NCBI GenBank assembly: GCA_003521145.1 | Contig: DOTL01000027.1 | Span: 1-14,979, forward strand | Source: Streptococcus sp. | GTDB taxonomy: Bacteria; Bacillota; Bacilli; Lactobacillales; Streptococcaceae | Reading direction: 5' to 3' | Length of the DNA: 14,979 nucleotides | The notes under the pieces: generated by a model | What the model was told of the DNA's origin: nothing | What the model saw: the letters and a program-made list of their open reading frames with translations, nothing else | Databases searched by the model: none | Made by a program: the position numbers and the translations under genes | Part shown: positions 6,493 through 13,709 of the stretch, piece after piece | How positions within the stretch are numbered: the first letter of the stretch is position 1 | Layout: the number at the start of each line of letters is the position of its first letter

Positions 6493-6840
6493 ATGGCATT
6501 TGAAAGAAGCATTCATTTGACTGACTGTAAGTACCGTTACAACATCAGTCCTAATGTCAAAAAATTTACTCTACGTGATACGACTTTTGTGCAAAATAAA
6601 ATCGGAAACTACGAGTTGCACCGCCTTCTCGAAAAAGTGCCTAACTCAGGCGAAGGTTTCCCACTCAAAATCACTGTTAACAAAGACTTGACAGGCTTTA
6701 AATTGTCTATCACAGACAAATCTGGCCTTCGTAACGTTAATATCTTTAAAAATGAAGATCATCACATCTTGCAAGAAAAATTCTACTTCTTGATGCAGAG
6801 TTTGGTTGATCGTAACGTTTTCGAGCAAGAAGAAGTCTAG
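6493..6840 (+). CDS. DUF1831 protein, cysteine-desulfurase-associated
   Basis: A small 115-residue cytosolic protein of the DUF1831 family. Its members are found next to nifS-like genes in Lactobacillales, and their biochemical role is unknown to me. It has no signal peptide, membrane segment or recognisable catalytic motif. The sequence is a mixed basic/hydrophobic single domain containing LRDTTFVQNKIGNYELHRLLE and ending in an acidic tail EQEEV. It starts one base after the desulfurase stop, with AGGAG 6 nt upstream of the ATG, so the two are certainly co-transcribed and probably act together. A sulfur-acceptor or partner role is inference. It has one cysteine (C12), which would need testing before calling it an acceptor. 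Confidence 0.85.
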   Translation: MAFERSIHLTDCKYRYNISPNVKKFTLRDTTFVQNKIGNYELHRLLEKVPNSGEGFPLKITVNKDLTGFKLSITDKSGLRNVNIFKNEDHHILQEKFYFLMQSLVDRNVFEQEEV

Positions 6841-6849
6841 ACTTCTTCT
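6828..6849. repeat. Perfect 22-bp palindrome across the DUF1831 stop codon
   Basis: AGAAGAAGTCT (6828-6838) is followed with no spacer by its exact complement AGACTTCTTCT (6839-6849). It contains the TAG stop and lies 16 bp before the terminator hairpin. With no loop it would form only an imperfect RNA hairpin, opening at least the central TCTAGA. It could be a DNA-binding site or an accessory terminator stem. Confidence 0.6.
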
Positions 6850-6865
6850 CACAACATAGAAATAG

Positions 6866-6888
6866 CCTATCCATATGATAGGTTTTTT
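6866..6888 (+). terminator. Rho-independent terminator of the prs2-nifS-DUF1831 unit
   Basis: CCTATC (6866-6871), a CATAT loop and GATAGG (6877-6882) are followed by six T residues (6883-6888). Confidence 0.85.
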
Positions 6889-6913
6889 ATATCGCCTCAT
6901 CTACACTATTTTG

Positions 6914-6942
6914 TTGCCATCTTCAAAAACTTTTCTTAAAAT
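6914..6942 (+). promoter_or_regulatory. rex promoter
   Basis: TTGCCA (6914-6919), a 17-bp spacer and TAAAAT (6937-6942) each match consensus at 5/6. The predicted transcript start is near 6949. No Rex operator of the TTGTGAA-N4-TTCACAA type is visible here, so autoregulation is not supported by sequence. Confidence 0.65.
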
Positions 6943-6981
6943 ATAAGAGAATCACACTGATTAAAGAAAGGAAAGCGATCA

Positions 6982-7641
6982 ATGACATTTGAGAAAAACA
7001 TCCCAAACGCCACTGCCAAACGACTCTCTCTCTACTATCGTATTTTCAAACGATTCCATCGTGAAAATATCGACAAAACAAGCTCTAAACAAATTGCTGA
7101 AGCTATTGGGATTGACCCTGCCACTGTTCGTCGAGATTTCTCCTACTTTGGTGAGCTAGGTCGTCGTGGTTTTGGTTATGACGTGAACAAGCTAATGACA
7201 TTTTTCGCTGAACTCCTTAATGACAATGCGACTACCAAGGTACTCCTCGTAGGTGTTGGTAATATCGGGCGTGCCCTCCTCCACTACCGTTTTCAAGAGC
7301 GTAACCGCATGCAGCTGGTCATGGCTTTTGATACAGACGATAACGAACTGGTTGGAACTCAAACCGAAGACAAGATTCCTATCTATGGGATTTCCCAAAT
7401 TAAGGACAAGATTGCCCAAGAAGATATCAAAACAGCCATCCTAACAGTGCCATCAGTTAAGGCCCAGGAAGTGGCTGATCTTTTGGTTGAGGCTGGAATT
7501 GAAGGCATTCTCTGCTTCTCTCCAGTCAACCTCAATCTTCCACGCCACGTGGTGGTCCAATATGTAGACTTGACTAGCGAACTACAAACCCTACTCTATT
7601 TCATGAAAGAAGAGGAAAAATCAAGGAGAAACAATGACTAA
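6982..7641 (+). CDS. rex: Redox-sensing transcriptional repressor Rex
   Basis: A DNA-binding homodimer that senses the NADH/NAD+ ratio through a Rossmann domain. It represses fermentation and NADH-recycling genes when NADH is low. The 219-residue protein has an N-terminal winged-helix domain (about 1-80), including the recognition segment SSKQIAEAIGIDPATVRRDFSYFGELGRRG, split here as SSKQIAEAIGIDPATVRR (34-51) and DFSYFGELGRRG (52-63). The NAD(H)-binding GxGxxG is GVGNIG (91-96). A C-terminal helix, DLTSELQTLLYFM, completes the domain-swapped dimer. The ATG at 6982 has AAAGGAAAG upstream. It shares a transcript with the following amidotransferase gene, which it overlaps by 8 nt. It lies just after the prs2-nifS unit but has its own promoter. 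Confidence 0.95.
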   Translation: MTFEKNIPNATAKRLSLYYRIFKRFHRENIDKTSSKQIAEAIGIDPATVRRDFSYFGELGRRGFGYDVNKLMTFFAELLNDNATTKVLLVGVGNIGRALLHYRFQERNRMQLVMAFDTDDNELVGTQTEDKIPIYGISQIKDKIAQEDIKTAILTVPSVKAQEVADLLVEAGIEGILCFSPVNLNLPRHVVVQYVDLTSELQTLLYFMKEEEKSRRNND

Positions 7642-8329
7642 ACCAATTATCGGAATCACAGCCAATGTAAGACCTAATCCAGCCCATGAAGACATCAAAT
7701 GGTCCTATGCCCCATCTGGCTTTGTAGAAGGAGTTCAAAGAGCCGGTGGCTTAGCAATCCTACTACCCGTATCCGAACCTTCGGAAGCCAAGACCTACAT
7801 CTCCATGATTGACAAACTCATCCTGATCGGTGGACAAAACGTTGACCCTAAATTCTACAACGAAGAGAATCATGCCAGTGAAGATGACTTCTTCCTTGAA
7901 CGGGATATCTTTGAAATGGCACTCATCGAGGAAGCCACTAAGCAGAAGAAACCCATCTTTTCAATCTGTCGTGGAACCCAACTCATGAACGTCGCACTAG
8001 GTGGTAGCCTCCATCAAGATATTGAGCATCACTGGCAGGACAAGCCTTCTGATTACCTCTACCATAAGATTATTGTTAATGAGAACAGTGAGTTGGCTGA
8101 AATCTACGGACGTGAAACCTCTATCAACTCTTTCCACCATCAAAGTATCAAACACTTGGCCCCTGACCTTCGTGTCATTGCGCGTGATCCCAAGGACAAC
8201 ACCGTCGAAGCCGTTGAGTCAAATAGTCCAGACCTTCGTTTCCTTGGTGTACAGTGGCACCCAGAGCTTCTCCTAGACAAACATGAAGAAGACCTCAAAC
8301 TATTTGAATACGTCGTTAACGAACTTTAA
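7634..8329 (+). CDS. Class I glutamine amidotransferase-like hydrolase (PuuD / peptidase C26 family)
   Basis: Resembles gamma-glutamyl-gamma-aminobutyrate hydrolase (PuuD) and other gamma-glutamyl peptidases of the class I amidotransferase superfamily. The real substrate cannot be told from sequence, and no putrescine-catabolism genes are nearby. In 231 residues the catalytic set is complete: nucleophile C112 in SICRGTQLMN (110-119), then H209 and E211 in VQWHPE (206-211). LILIGGQNVDP (62-72) and SINSFHHQSIK (163-173) are typical of the C26 branch. The protein has no synthase partner domain, so it is a stand-alone hydrolase. AAGGAG is 5 nt upstream of the ATG, inside the end of rex; the ATG precedes the rex stop, implying coupling. 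A strong hairpin follows immediately. Confidence 0.9.
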   Translation: MTKPIIGITANVRPNPAHEDIKWSYAPSGFVEGVQRAGGLAILLPVSEPSEAKTYISMIDKLILIGGQNVDPKFYNEENHASEDDFFLERDIFEMALIEEATKQKKPIFSICRGTQLMNVALGGSLHQDIEHHWQDKPSDYLYHKIIVNENSELAEIYGRETSINSFHHQSIKHLAPDLRVIARDPKDNTVEAVESNSPDLRFLGVQWHPELLLDKHEEDLKLFEYVVNEL

Positions 8330-8359
8330 AAGCAACTGAGACTACACTCAGTTGCTTTT
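8328..8359. terminator. Bidirectional terminator between the rex operon and radC
   Basis: AAAAGCAACTGAG (8328-8340), a 6-nt loop and CTCAGTTGCTTTT (8347-8359) form a perfect 13-bp stem beginning at the puuD-like stop codon. The A and T ends suit termination in both directions. It lies between the tail ends of converging genes, 27 bp past the radC stop. Confidence 0.88.
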
Positions 8360-8386
8360 CTCTTGTCTTTATTACATTGGCTCAAT

Positions 8387-9073
8387 CTAAAGCTCAAAAT
8401 CCTCCCTCTCCTCACGAAAGGAATAATAGGTTGATTTGCCAACAATCAGATGATCAAGCAGACAAATCCCCAAATCATCACAAGACCGCTTAATCTTTTG
8501 TGTAAAATCAATATCATTTCGACTTGGATAGGCCTCACCTGACGGATGATTGTGAACCACAATCAAAGACGTTGCCATCAGATGACAGGCATAATGCAAA
8601 ATCTCACGTGGCTCAGCAATCGAACGACGAACCCCACCAATAAAGACCGTCTTTTGCTGAATAATACGATTCTGCGTATCCAAATAGATAGCCACCAGAT
8701 GCTCCTGAGGCTTGTCCCCAATATCCAGCATCATACGACGAGCCACCTGCTGACTGGACATAATCTGCTCGGAACGAGCCAACTCAGACTTCTCAATCCG
8801 CTTAGCCAACTCCACCATAGCCTTGAGCTCAATAGACTTTACACGCCCAATACCAGGGATTTCTTGAAGCTCATTCAGAGACAAGCGAGACAAGTCCGCC
8901 AAATTCGTCATTCCTTTTAAAATACGATTGGCCATAGATAAGACCGACTCAGACTTGGTCCCTGTCCGCAGCAGTATCGCCAACAACTCTTGGTCAGACA
9001 ACACCTCTGCTCCCTTCTGTAAGAGTCGTTCACGAGGCAAAAGCCCCGACTCCTCAGCTACAATACTATACAT
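8387..9073 (-). CDS. radC: RadC-family JAB/MPN-domain protein (competence-linked)
   Basis: RadC proteins were first linked to DNA repair, but their activity is unproven; in streptococci the gene is part of the SigX competence regulon. The 228-residue protein starts with the UPF0758 N-terminal domain (LPRERLLQKGAEVLSDQELLAILLRTG region, about 12-38). A helix-hairpin-helix follows, with IPGIGRVKS (72-80). The JAMM metal motif is HNHPSGEAYPSRND, with ligands H174, H176 and D187. The expected upstream Glu cannot be assigned with certainty. It has AGGAGG 9 nt before the ATG at 9073. Its promoter is a consensus cin-box 23 bp upstream, embedded in the terminator hairpin of the rgp operon. It converges on the puuD-like gene. 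Confidence 0.94.
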   Translation of the reverse strand: MYSIVAEESGLLPRERLLQKGAEVLSDQELLAILLRTGTKSESVLSMANRILKGMTNLADLSRLSLNELQEIPGIGRVKSIELKAMVELAKRIEKSELARSEQIMSSQQVARRMMLDIGDKPQEHLVAIYLDTQNRIIQQKTVFIGGVRRSIAEPREILHYACHLMATSLIVVHNHPSGEAYPSRNDIDFTQKIKRSCDDLGICLLDHLIVGKSTYYSFREEREDFEL

Positions 9074-9076
9074 AAG

Positions 9077-9112
9077 AAAAAACCTCCTACTTACTTATTC
9101 GTAAGTGGGAGG
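9077..9112 (-). terminator. rgp operon terminator overlapping the radC start region
   Basis: On the minus strand CCTCCCACTTAC (9112-9101), a loop GAATAA (9100-9095) and GTAAGTAGGAGG (9094-9083) make a 12-position stem with one C-A mismatch. Six T residues follow (9082-9077). It begins 5 nt after the rgpF stop. The descending arm contains the radC AGGAGG. Confidence 0.75.
9096..9103 (-). promoter_or_regulatory. SigX (ComX) cin-box promoter of radC
   Basis: The minus strand reads TACGAATA, an exact match to the streptococcal cin-box/com-box recognised by the competence sigma factor SigX. It lies 22 bp before the radC ATG. Transcription would start about 6-8 nt downstream (about 9090-9088), giving a leader of roughly 16 nt that begins almost at the AGGAGG. 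radC is a known pan-streptococcal SigX target. No other exact TACGAATA was found in the window. Confidence 0.85.
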
Positions 9113-9117
9113 GGAAG

Positions 9118-10761
9118 TTAAACAGCTGAAGATTTTTTTAAACCTAATTTCTTTAACAAGACTTCTCGATATGCTGAAATTTTTTTCTTTAACGTCAATG
9201 GTTCTGCTACCTGGGACATTTCAATAAGATGGAACTTATAACGTTCTGCAAAAGATATTTTTTCAGAAGAAATAATGCGATAATCAATTCCTACATCCCA
9301 AGCTTTTCGATAGAAAAGATAAGAAAGGGTATCCTCATCAAAGTCATTAAAAGCTTGCTTATCCTTAAGAATAATTTTTTCTAGAAAGTCTTTTGATAAC
9401 CACATAGAACCTTGAAAAATATGAAGCGAATGATTGATTACTTTTTGACATTCGTCAGTTAGTTTAACAGTTTGTTCTTGATTTAAGGCACCAATTGCAT
9501 CTATCCAATAGAGTTCTTTTGATAAATCAGCAAAAATCAGACCAACCTCTGGAAAATGGTCAAAGATTGATGCCACTTTCTCTTCATCTAATAACATATC
9601 CACTAAAGCAAGTCTTGTAGCTTCATCAACAAGCTTGCCCTCATTTCCAAAGTCTTCTGTGTGAAAATGCCCAACAAAGTCATACTCGCTAAGCTGAGAT
9701 GCCAAGGATACTAAGGCATGGTAATGGTTATCAAATCTTTGTGAAACTAGCTGAAATCTATCTTTATCAAAGCTATTTAATAAGGTGTTCTCAACGATAT
9801 TTTTATCCAAATGGCTTGATAAAGTGAAATAATAAAAGGCAGATAACTTTTTATCAGAGAAAACTTTTAGTCTCTCAAGGTCACTAATATGTACATGGAT
9901 AGCCGAATGATAGCCTTTCCCACTTACCGAATAAAATGAAGGTTCAATGATTTTCTCATCTAAAATGACTAAGCTATCTGGCGAATGGTAGCTATTAAGA
10001 TGGGACTTAATTAGTGCTACTGGATATGCCGATAGCTTAGTAATATAGTCTAAAAGTAGTCTTCCCTTTTTTTCATTGTCAGTAAATGCTTTTAGTTTAA
10101 TGAACGGTACCTTATGTTCAAGTGTACTTATCGGTCTATAGTAAGAAAAATCAGGGTGAATTAAATCGTCAATCTCTTCAGAAATGGTATTAAAGACAGC
10201 ATCATAACGGTAACCAGCTTCAAGAAGAACATTGGTAACCCTAGTTTCATAATTATCAATAACATCTTGAACATCGGTAAAAGTCTTTATAGAAGTCCAA
10301 AATTGTTGAAAGGTTTCTGAATCAACAACATGTTTTTTGAAAGATATAAAATAACTTTGCAGATGCTCATCGAAATATTTGGTCTTTCTAAAATTCGTCA
10401 TCCCCCAAAAGTCAACATTCTGTTGTTGTTCAAATCCTTCAAATATGTTAGACAAATCCCAAAGAGGACCAAAGCAAGTATCATTCATAAGTGTAACCGA
10501 ATCGAAGTCTGTTAAATGTTCGAATCCAATATGAGCCATACCATCTCTCCAGGCTGCAAAATCAAAGCCCAGATTCTCTCTCTGGATAACTTCATCTATG
10601 CCAAGCTCTTTGAGAGTTAATGTTGCCGATTCCGTTAGTTGACTATTTGAAATCACAATAAGTTTAGAAAAAAGTGGTCGAAGTTGCTCCAATTGGTAGA
10701 GCACATGACCACTTAATTTGTCGTACTGATTATAATGAACATACAATAAGAGACGTTTCAT
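9118..10761 (-). CDS. rgpF: Rhamnan synthesis protein F (rhamnosyltransferase-like)
   Basis: Extends the rhamnose backbone of the rhamnose-glucose cell-wall polysaccharide at the cytoplasmic face of the membrane, using dTDP-L-rhamnose. The 547 residues are slightly shorter than the roughly 580 I recall for S. mutans RgpF. N-terminal hallmarks of the RgpF family are LLLYVHYNQYDKLSGHVL (4-21), RENLGFDFAAWRDG (61-74) and LMNDTCFGPLWD (91-102). A second half with FVGHFHTEDFGN and IFQGSMWL resembles another glycosyltransferase-like module. There is no signal peptide or membrane segment. It is the last gene of the operon; its ATG directly follows the rgpD stop (TAAATG), with GGGAG 13 nt upstream. 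Two hand-counted 60-base lines gave 25% and 32% GC, lower than a radC line at 57%, hinting at different ancestry. Confidence 0.9.
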   Translation of the reverse strand: MKRLLLYVHYNQYDKLSGHVLYQLEQLRPLFSKLIVISNSQLTESATLTLKELGIDEVIQRENLGFDFAAWRDGMAHIGFEHLTDFDSVTLMNDTCFGPLWDLSNIFEGFEQQQNVDFWGMTNFRKTKYFDEHLQSYFISFKKHVVDSETFQQFWTSIKTFTDVQDVIDNYETRVTNVLLEAGYRYDAVFNTISEEIDDLIHPDFSYYRPISTLEHKVPFIKLKAFTDNEKKGRLLLDYITKLSAYPVALIKSHLNSYHSPDSLVILDEKIIEPSFYSVSGKGYHSAIHVHISDLERLKVFSDKKLSAFYYFTLSSHLDKNIVENTLLNSFDKDRFQLVSQRFDNHYHALVSLASQLSEYDFVGHFHTEDFGNEGKLVDEATRLALVDMLLDEEKVASIFDHFPEVGLIFADLSKELYWIDAIGALNQEQTVKLTDECQKVINHSLHIFQGSMWLSKDFLEKIILKDKQAFNDFDEDTLSYLFYRKAWDVGIDYRIISSEKISFAERYKFHLIEMSQVAEPLTLKKKISAYREVLLKKLGLKKSSAV

Positions 10762-11964
10762 TTATTCTTGAATCTCCCATTTTCCATTTCTCTGAACCAT
10801 ACCAGTTGCAGAATCTTTAGCAGACTTATCATCATCCTCAATATCAGTTCGATTTAAAAGAATAACTGGTGAATTTTCCGAATCAGCAAAGGCAATCATC
10901 TGATCATCCTTATCACGAACAGAAACTTGAAGCTTAAGCTTAATGTTATTAAGATGGGCAAGACTACATTTATATGTGAGTGTTTTTCTTCCAGAACCAC
11001 TCGTTTTATTGTCCATGGAATTGTCATTATAAATCCAGATACCACGGTCAATATCTGTCAATGAAAAGGCAATATAGGTCTCAATATCCTCATTGACATC
11101 ATATGAAGTCTCAAATGAAATATCTTGATTAGGACTGATAATATTATCATTCAAGAGTTTTACTTGTAAATCAGTGATTTTAGGATTTTCAACAACAACG
11201 TCGTCGTTTGAAACCTTTTGACCAGCAGCATTATCAAAACTATATTGGTTAGCAACTTCGTCTGGATCACCAACCACTTTTACCAAACCATGTTCAATCA
11301 GAACTGCTTTATTACAATATTTTTTAACTGCTGACATGTCATGGGTAACTAAGATAGTTGTTTTTCCAGATTGCTTACGTTCCATGAAATAATCATTACA
11401 CTTACGTTGGAAGGCCTCGTCACCTACGGCTAAAACTTCATCCAAGATAAGAATATCACCTTGAGCCTTGATAGCCACTGAAAAGGCTAGACGAACCTGC
11501 ATACCACTTGAGTAGTTCTTCAACTTTTGATTCATGAAATCATGAAGTTCAGCAAAGTCTACAATGTCATCATACATGGCATCCACTTCTTCCGTTGAAA
11601 AGCCAAGCATAGCACCATTCATATAGACATTCTCACGACCAGTTAATTCGGGGTTAAACCCAACTCCAAGTTCAATGAAAGATACTAACTTACCATCAAT
11701 TGTAACTTTACCTTTCTCCGGAACATAAATCTCAGAAATAATTTTTAGAAGTGTTGATTTACCAGAACCATTACGTCCAACAATTCCATAGAAATCACCC
11801 TTTTCAACTTCAAATGAAATATCTTTTAAGACATGTTGTTCAGTATACCCTTTAATTCCTTTAAAGCGATTGACTAGAGTTGTTCTCAAACTCTGACTCG
11901 CCTCAGTTGGTAATTTAAAATACTTACTTACATGATCTACTTTTACAGCAATATTATTTGACAT
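10762..11964 (-). CDS. rgpD: ABC transporter ATP-binding protein for rhamnan polysaccharide export
   Basis: Powers export of the lipid-linked rhamnan polymer across the membrane with the RgpC permease. The 400-residue protein has an N-terminal nucleotide-binding domain: Walker A GRNGSGKST (63-71), a degenerate signature YSSGMQVRL (151-159) usual for the Wzt/TagH branch, Walker B ILILDE (171-176) and the switch histidine in VTHDM (206-210). From about residue 250 a beta-rich C-terminal domain follows that resembles the Wzt-type carbohydrate-recognising domain, so the exporter may read the polymer end (inference). The ATG overlaps the rgpC stop by one base (TAATG), with GGAG 8 nt upstream. Its own stop abuts rgpF, where some relatives have rgpE. 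Confidence 0.94.
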   Translation of the reverse strand: MSNNIAVKVDHVSKYFKLPTEASQSLRTTLVNRFKGIKGYTEQHVLKDISFEVEKGDFYGIVGRNGSGKSTLLKIISEIYVPEKGKVTIDGKLVSFIELGVGFNPELTGRENVYMNGAMLGFSTEEVDAMYDDIVDFAELHDFMNQKLKNYSSGMQVRLAFSVAIKAQGDILILDEVLAVGDEAFQRKCNDYFMERKQSGKTTILVTHDMSAVKKYCNKAVLIEHGLVKVVGDPDEVANQYSFDNAAGQKVSNDDVVVENPKITDLQVKLLNDNIISPNQDISFETSYDVNEDIETYIAFSLTDIDRGIWIYNDNSMDNKTSGSGRKTLTYKCSLAHLNNIKLKLQVSVRDKDDQMIAFADSENSPVILLNRTDIEDDDKSAKDSATGMVQRNGKWEIQE

Positions 11965-12770
11965 TATAGAATCTCCGCAAATCGTTTCGCATTTCGATTA
12001 AAGACAAGGAAACCAATGATAAAAATCACTACAGGAATCGCATAAGGAACAAAAGCAATCAACTTATTGTTAATAATATCCCATCCTCTTGGGTTAACTG
12101 GGTCAATGATAAAATGACGCATATCCTGTAAAATCTGAGCGATTGGATTCAACATCATAACCTTTGCAACAAACGTCTGGTTTCTTTGAAGAAGATAAGT
12201 GATGGAATAGATAATTGGGCTCGCATACATACCAGCTTGAAGTACAACTTCCCAGATAGGACCAATATCACGGTATTTAACAAAGAGTGCTGATAGAATA
12301 AAAGCAACTCCCATTGCCATCAATAGCACCTCAATAAAGAGAGGAATGATAACCAAAGTATTGAAACCAATCGGAACATGGTTAATCAAGGCAAATACGA
12401 AAACAACCACTAGGTTAATCAAAAAGTTAATCGCAGCTCCTAGTACAGATGAGATAACGATTGTTTGCTTTGGAAAGTTAAGCTTACGTAATAGGTCTCC
12501 TCGTGAAACAATGGAAAGCATCCCCATATTGGTAGCCTCTGTAAAGAAGCCCCAAAAAATCATAGCCAAAAGCAATCCTACTGCATAGTGTGGTGTCCCA
12601 TCATCAAATCTCAAGAAACGAACAAAGACAAGGTACATAATTGTAAACATCATCAAAGGTTTCAAAATAGACCAAAGATAACCAATGAAAGAACCTTGAT
12701 AACGCAATTTAAAATCCGTTTTAATCAGTTCCTTAAGTAAAATCCTATTTTTTTGACTAAAGAAATTCAT
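11964..12770 (-). CDS. rgpC: ABC-2 type permease for rhamnan polysaccharide export
   Basis: Membrane-spanning half of the polysaccharide exporter, partner of RgpD. The 268 residues show six likely membrane segments at about 30-50, 62-80, 105-130, 138-163, 172-194 and 238-258. The conserved cytoplasmic stretch SRGDLLRKLNFPKQT (89-103) and the QAGMYASPIIYS segment (178-189) are typical of the Wzm/TagG-like ABC-2 family. The start at 12770 has AGGAGG 5 nt upstream, formed by the last codons of rgpB, and the rgpB stop directly abuts the ATG. The stop overlaps the rgpD start. Confidence 0.94.
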   Translation of the reverse strand: MNFFSQKNRILLKELIKTDFKLRYQGSFIGYLWSILKPLMMFTIMYLVFVRFLRFDDGTPHYAVGLLLAMIFWGFFTEATNMGMLSIVSRGDLLRKLNFPKQTIVISSVLGAAINFLINLVVVFVFALINHVPIGFNTLVIIPLFIEVLLMAMGVAFILSALFVKYRDIGPIWEVVLQAGMYASPIIYSITYLLQRNQTFVAKVMMLNPIAQILQDMRHFIIDPVNPRGWDIINNKLIAFVPYAIPVVIFIIGFLVFNRNAKRFAEIL

Positions 12771-13709
12771 TTAGTCCTCCTTATACATGAATTTTGTCAA
12801 AATCAAGCTCGTAAATACAAAGGTATGAAAAGTTCTGTTTTTACGATAACCATATGTTTTCAAACGACGATAACGCTCTCTTAACCCTTGATCCATAATG
12901 GTCACAAAGTTTTCAACCAACTCTCTATTTTCAGTATTCAATGGCAAAGAAAGAAGATTTTCCGCCTGATTCTGACTAGCCTTAATCAACTTCCAATATT
13001 TGTTGAACAAGGTCTGAGGGCGAATCCAATTCTGCATACGTTTCCGAAGCGTTCTAGCTCCCAAGACATTATCCGCATGCTGACGGTAAAGCTCTGTTGG
13101 CTGGTCAATATAAACAAGATTACCAAATGCTGACGCAAGCAAACCTAAATACCAGTCATGCATCAGAAGCTTATTAGTTTCCTCACCAGTCCATAATTCA
13201 GCCAGGGAATGATTGATTAAAGACACACCACCTGTGACAGTGTTTTCTGTCATTTCTTGAACCAATTCTGTATTGGCATGGTCAGATTGAGTACGAATCA
13301 TACTCTCATGAAGTACCTCTAAATCTTGATTCACAACCTTTAAATCCGTATATACCAAAAGGGGTTTATCAGATGGGTAATGACTTGCTTTCTCAAGTTG
13401 AAGAGATAGCTTCTCTGGTAACCAAGTATCATCCTGGTCTGAGAAAAGATAGTAGTCAGATTCTTGATACTTCAGAAGCGTAAAGAAACTCTTTATTACA
13501 CCTAAATTTTCAGTTTTATTAGGATTGATGAAAGTAATGCGATCATCTTCTAAAGCGAAACGTTTGATAATCTCTCTCGTTTTATCTTTAGAACCATCAT
13601 CTCGAATTAACAAGGTCCAATCCGTATAAGTCTGTTGCTGAATACTCTCTATTTGCTCTGCTAAAAAATTCTCGCCATTATAAGTAGACATGAGAATAGT
13701 TACTTTCAT
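12771..13709 (-). CDS. rgpB: Family 2 glycosyltransferase, rhamnosyltransferase
   Basis: Adds rhamnose from dTDP-L-rhamnose to the growing lipid-linked rhamnan. The GT-A fold is plain in 312 residues: TILMSTYNGENFLAEQIESI (4-23), nucleotide-binding LLIRDDGSKDKT (33-44) and the metal-binding DQDD (91-94) in YYLFSDQDDTW. MHDWYLGLLA and the RQHADN motif are typical of the rhamnosyltransferase branch. The ATG overlaps the rgpA stop (ATGA), and GAGGAG lies about 11 nt upstream. It has no membrane segment. Confidence 0.92.
   Translation of the reverse strand: MKVTILMSTYNGENFLAEQIESIQQQTYTDWTLLIRDDGSKDKTREIIKRFALEDDRITFINPNKTENLGVIKSFFTLLKYQESDYYLFSDQDDTWLPEKLSLQLEKASHYPSDKPLLVYTDLKVVNQDLEVLHESMIRTQSDHANTELVQEMTENTVTGGVSLINHSLAELWTGEETNKLLMHDWYLGLLASAFGNLVYIDQPTELYRQHADNVLGARTLRKRMQNWIRPQTLFNKYWKLIKASQNQAENLLSLPLNTENRELVENFVTIMDQGLRERYRRLKTYGYRKNRTFHTFVFTSLILTKFMYKED

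Noticed and set aside
6949..6962. Possible Rex operator in the rex leader
   Set aside because: Only a short ATCACAC stretch is present; the inverted TTGTGAA/TTCACAA arms are missing.
8546..8920. 124-codon open frame on the plus strand inside radC
   Set aside because: Antisense to the conserved JAMM domain region, with no family resemblance.
9118..10761. RgpF as a fusion that absorbed the missing RgpE
   Set aside because: At 547 residues it is not longer than usual RgpF, and no extra family 2 glycosyltransferase domain is visible.
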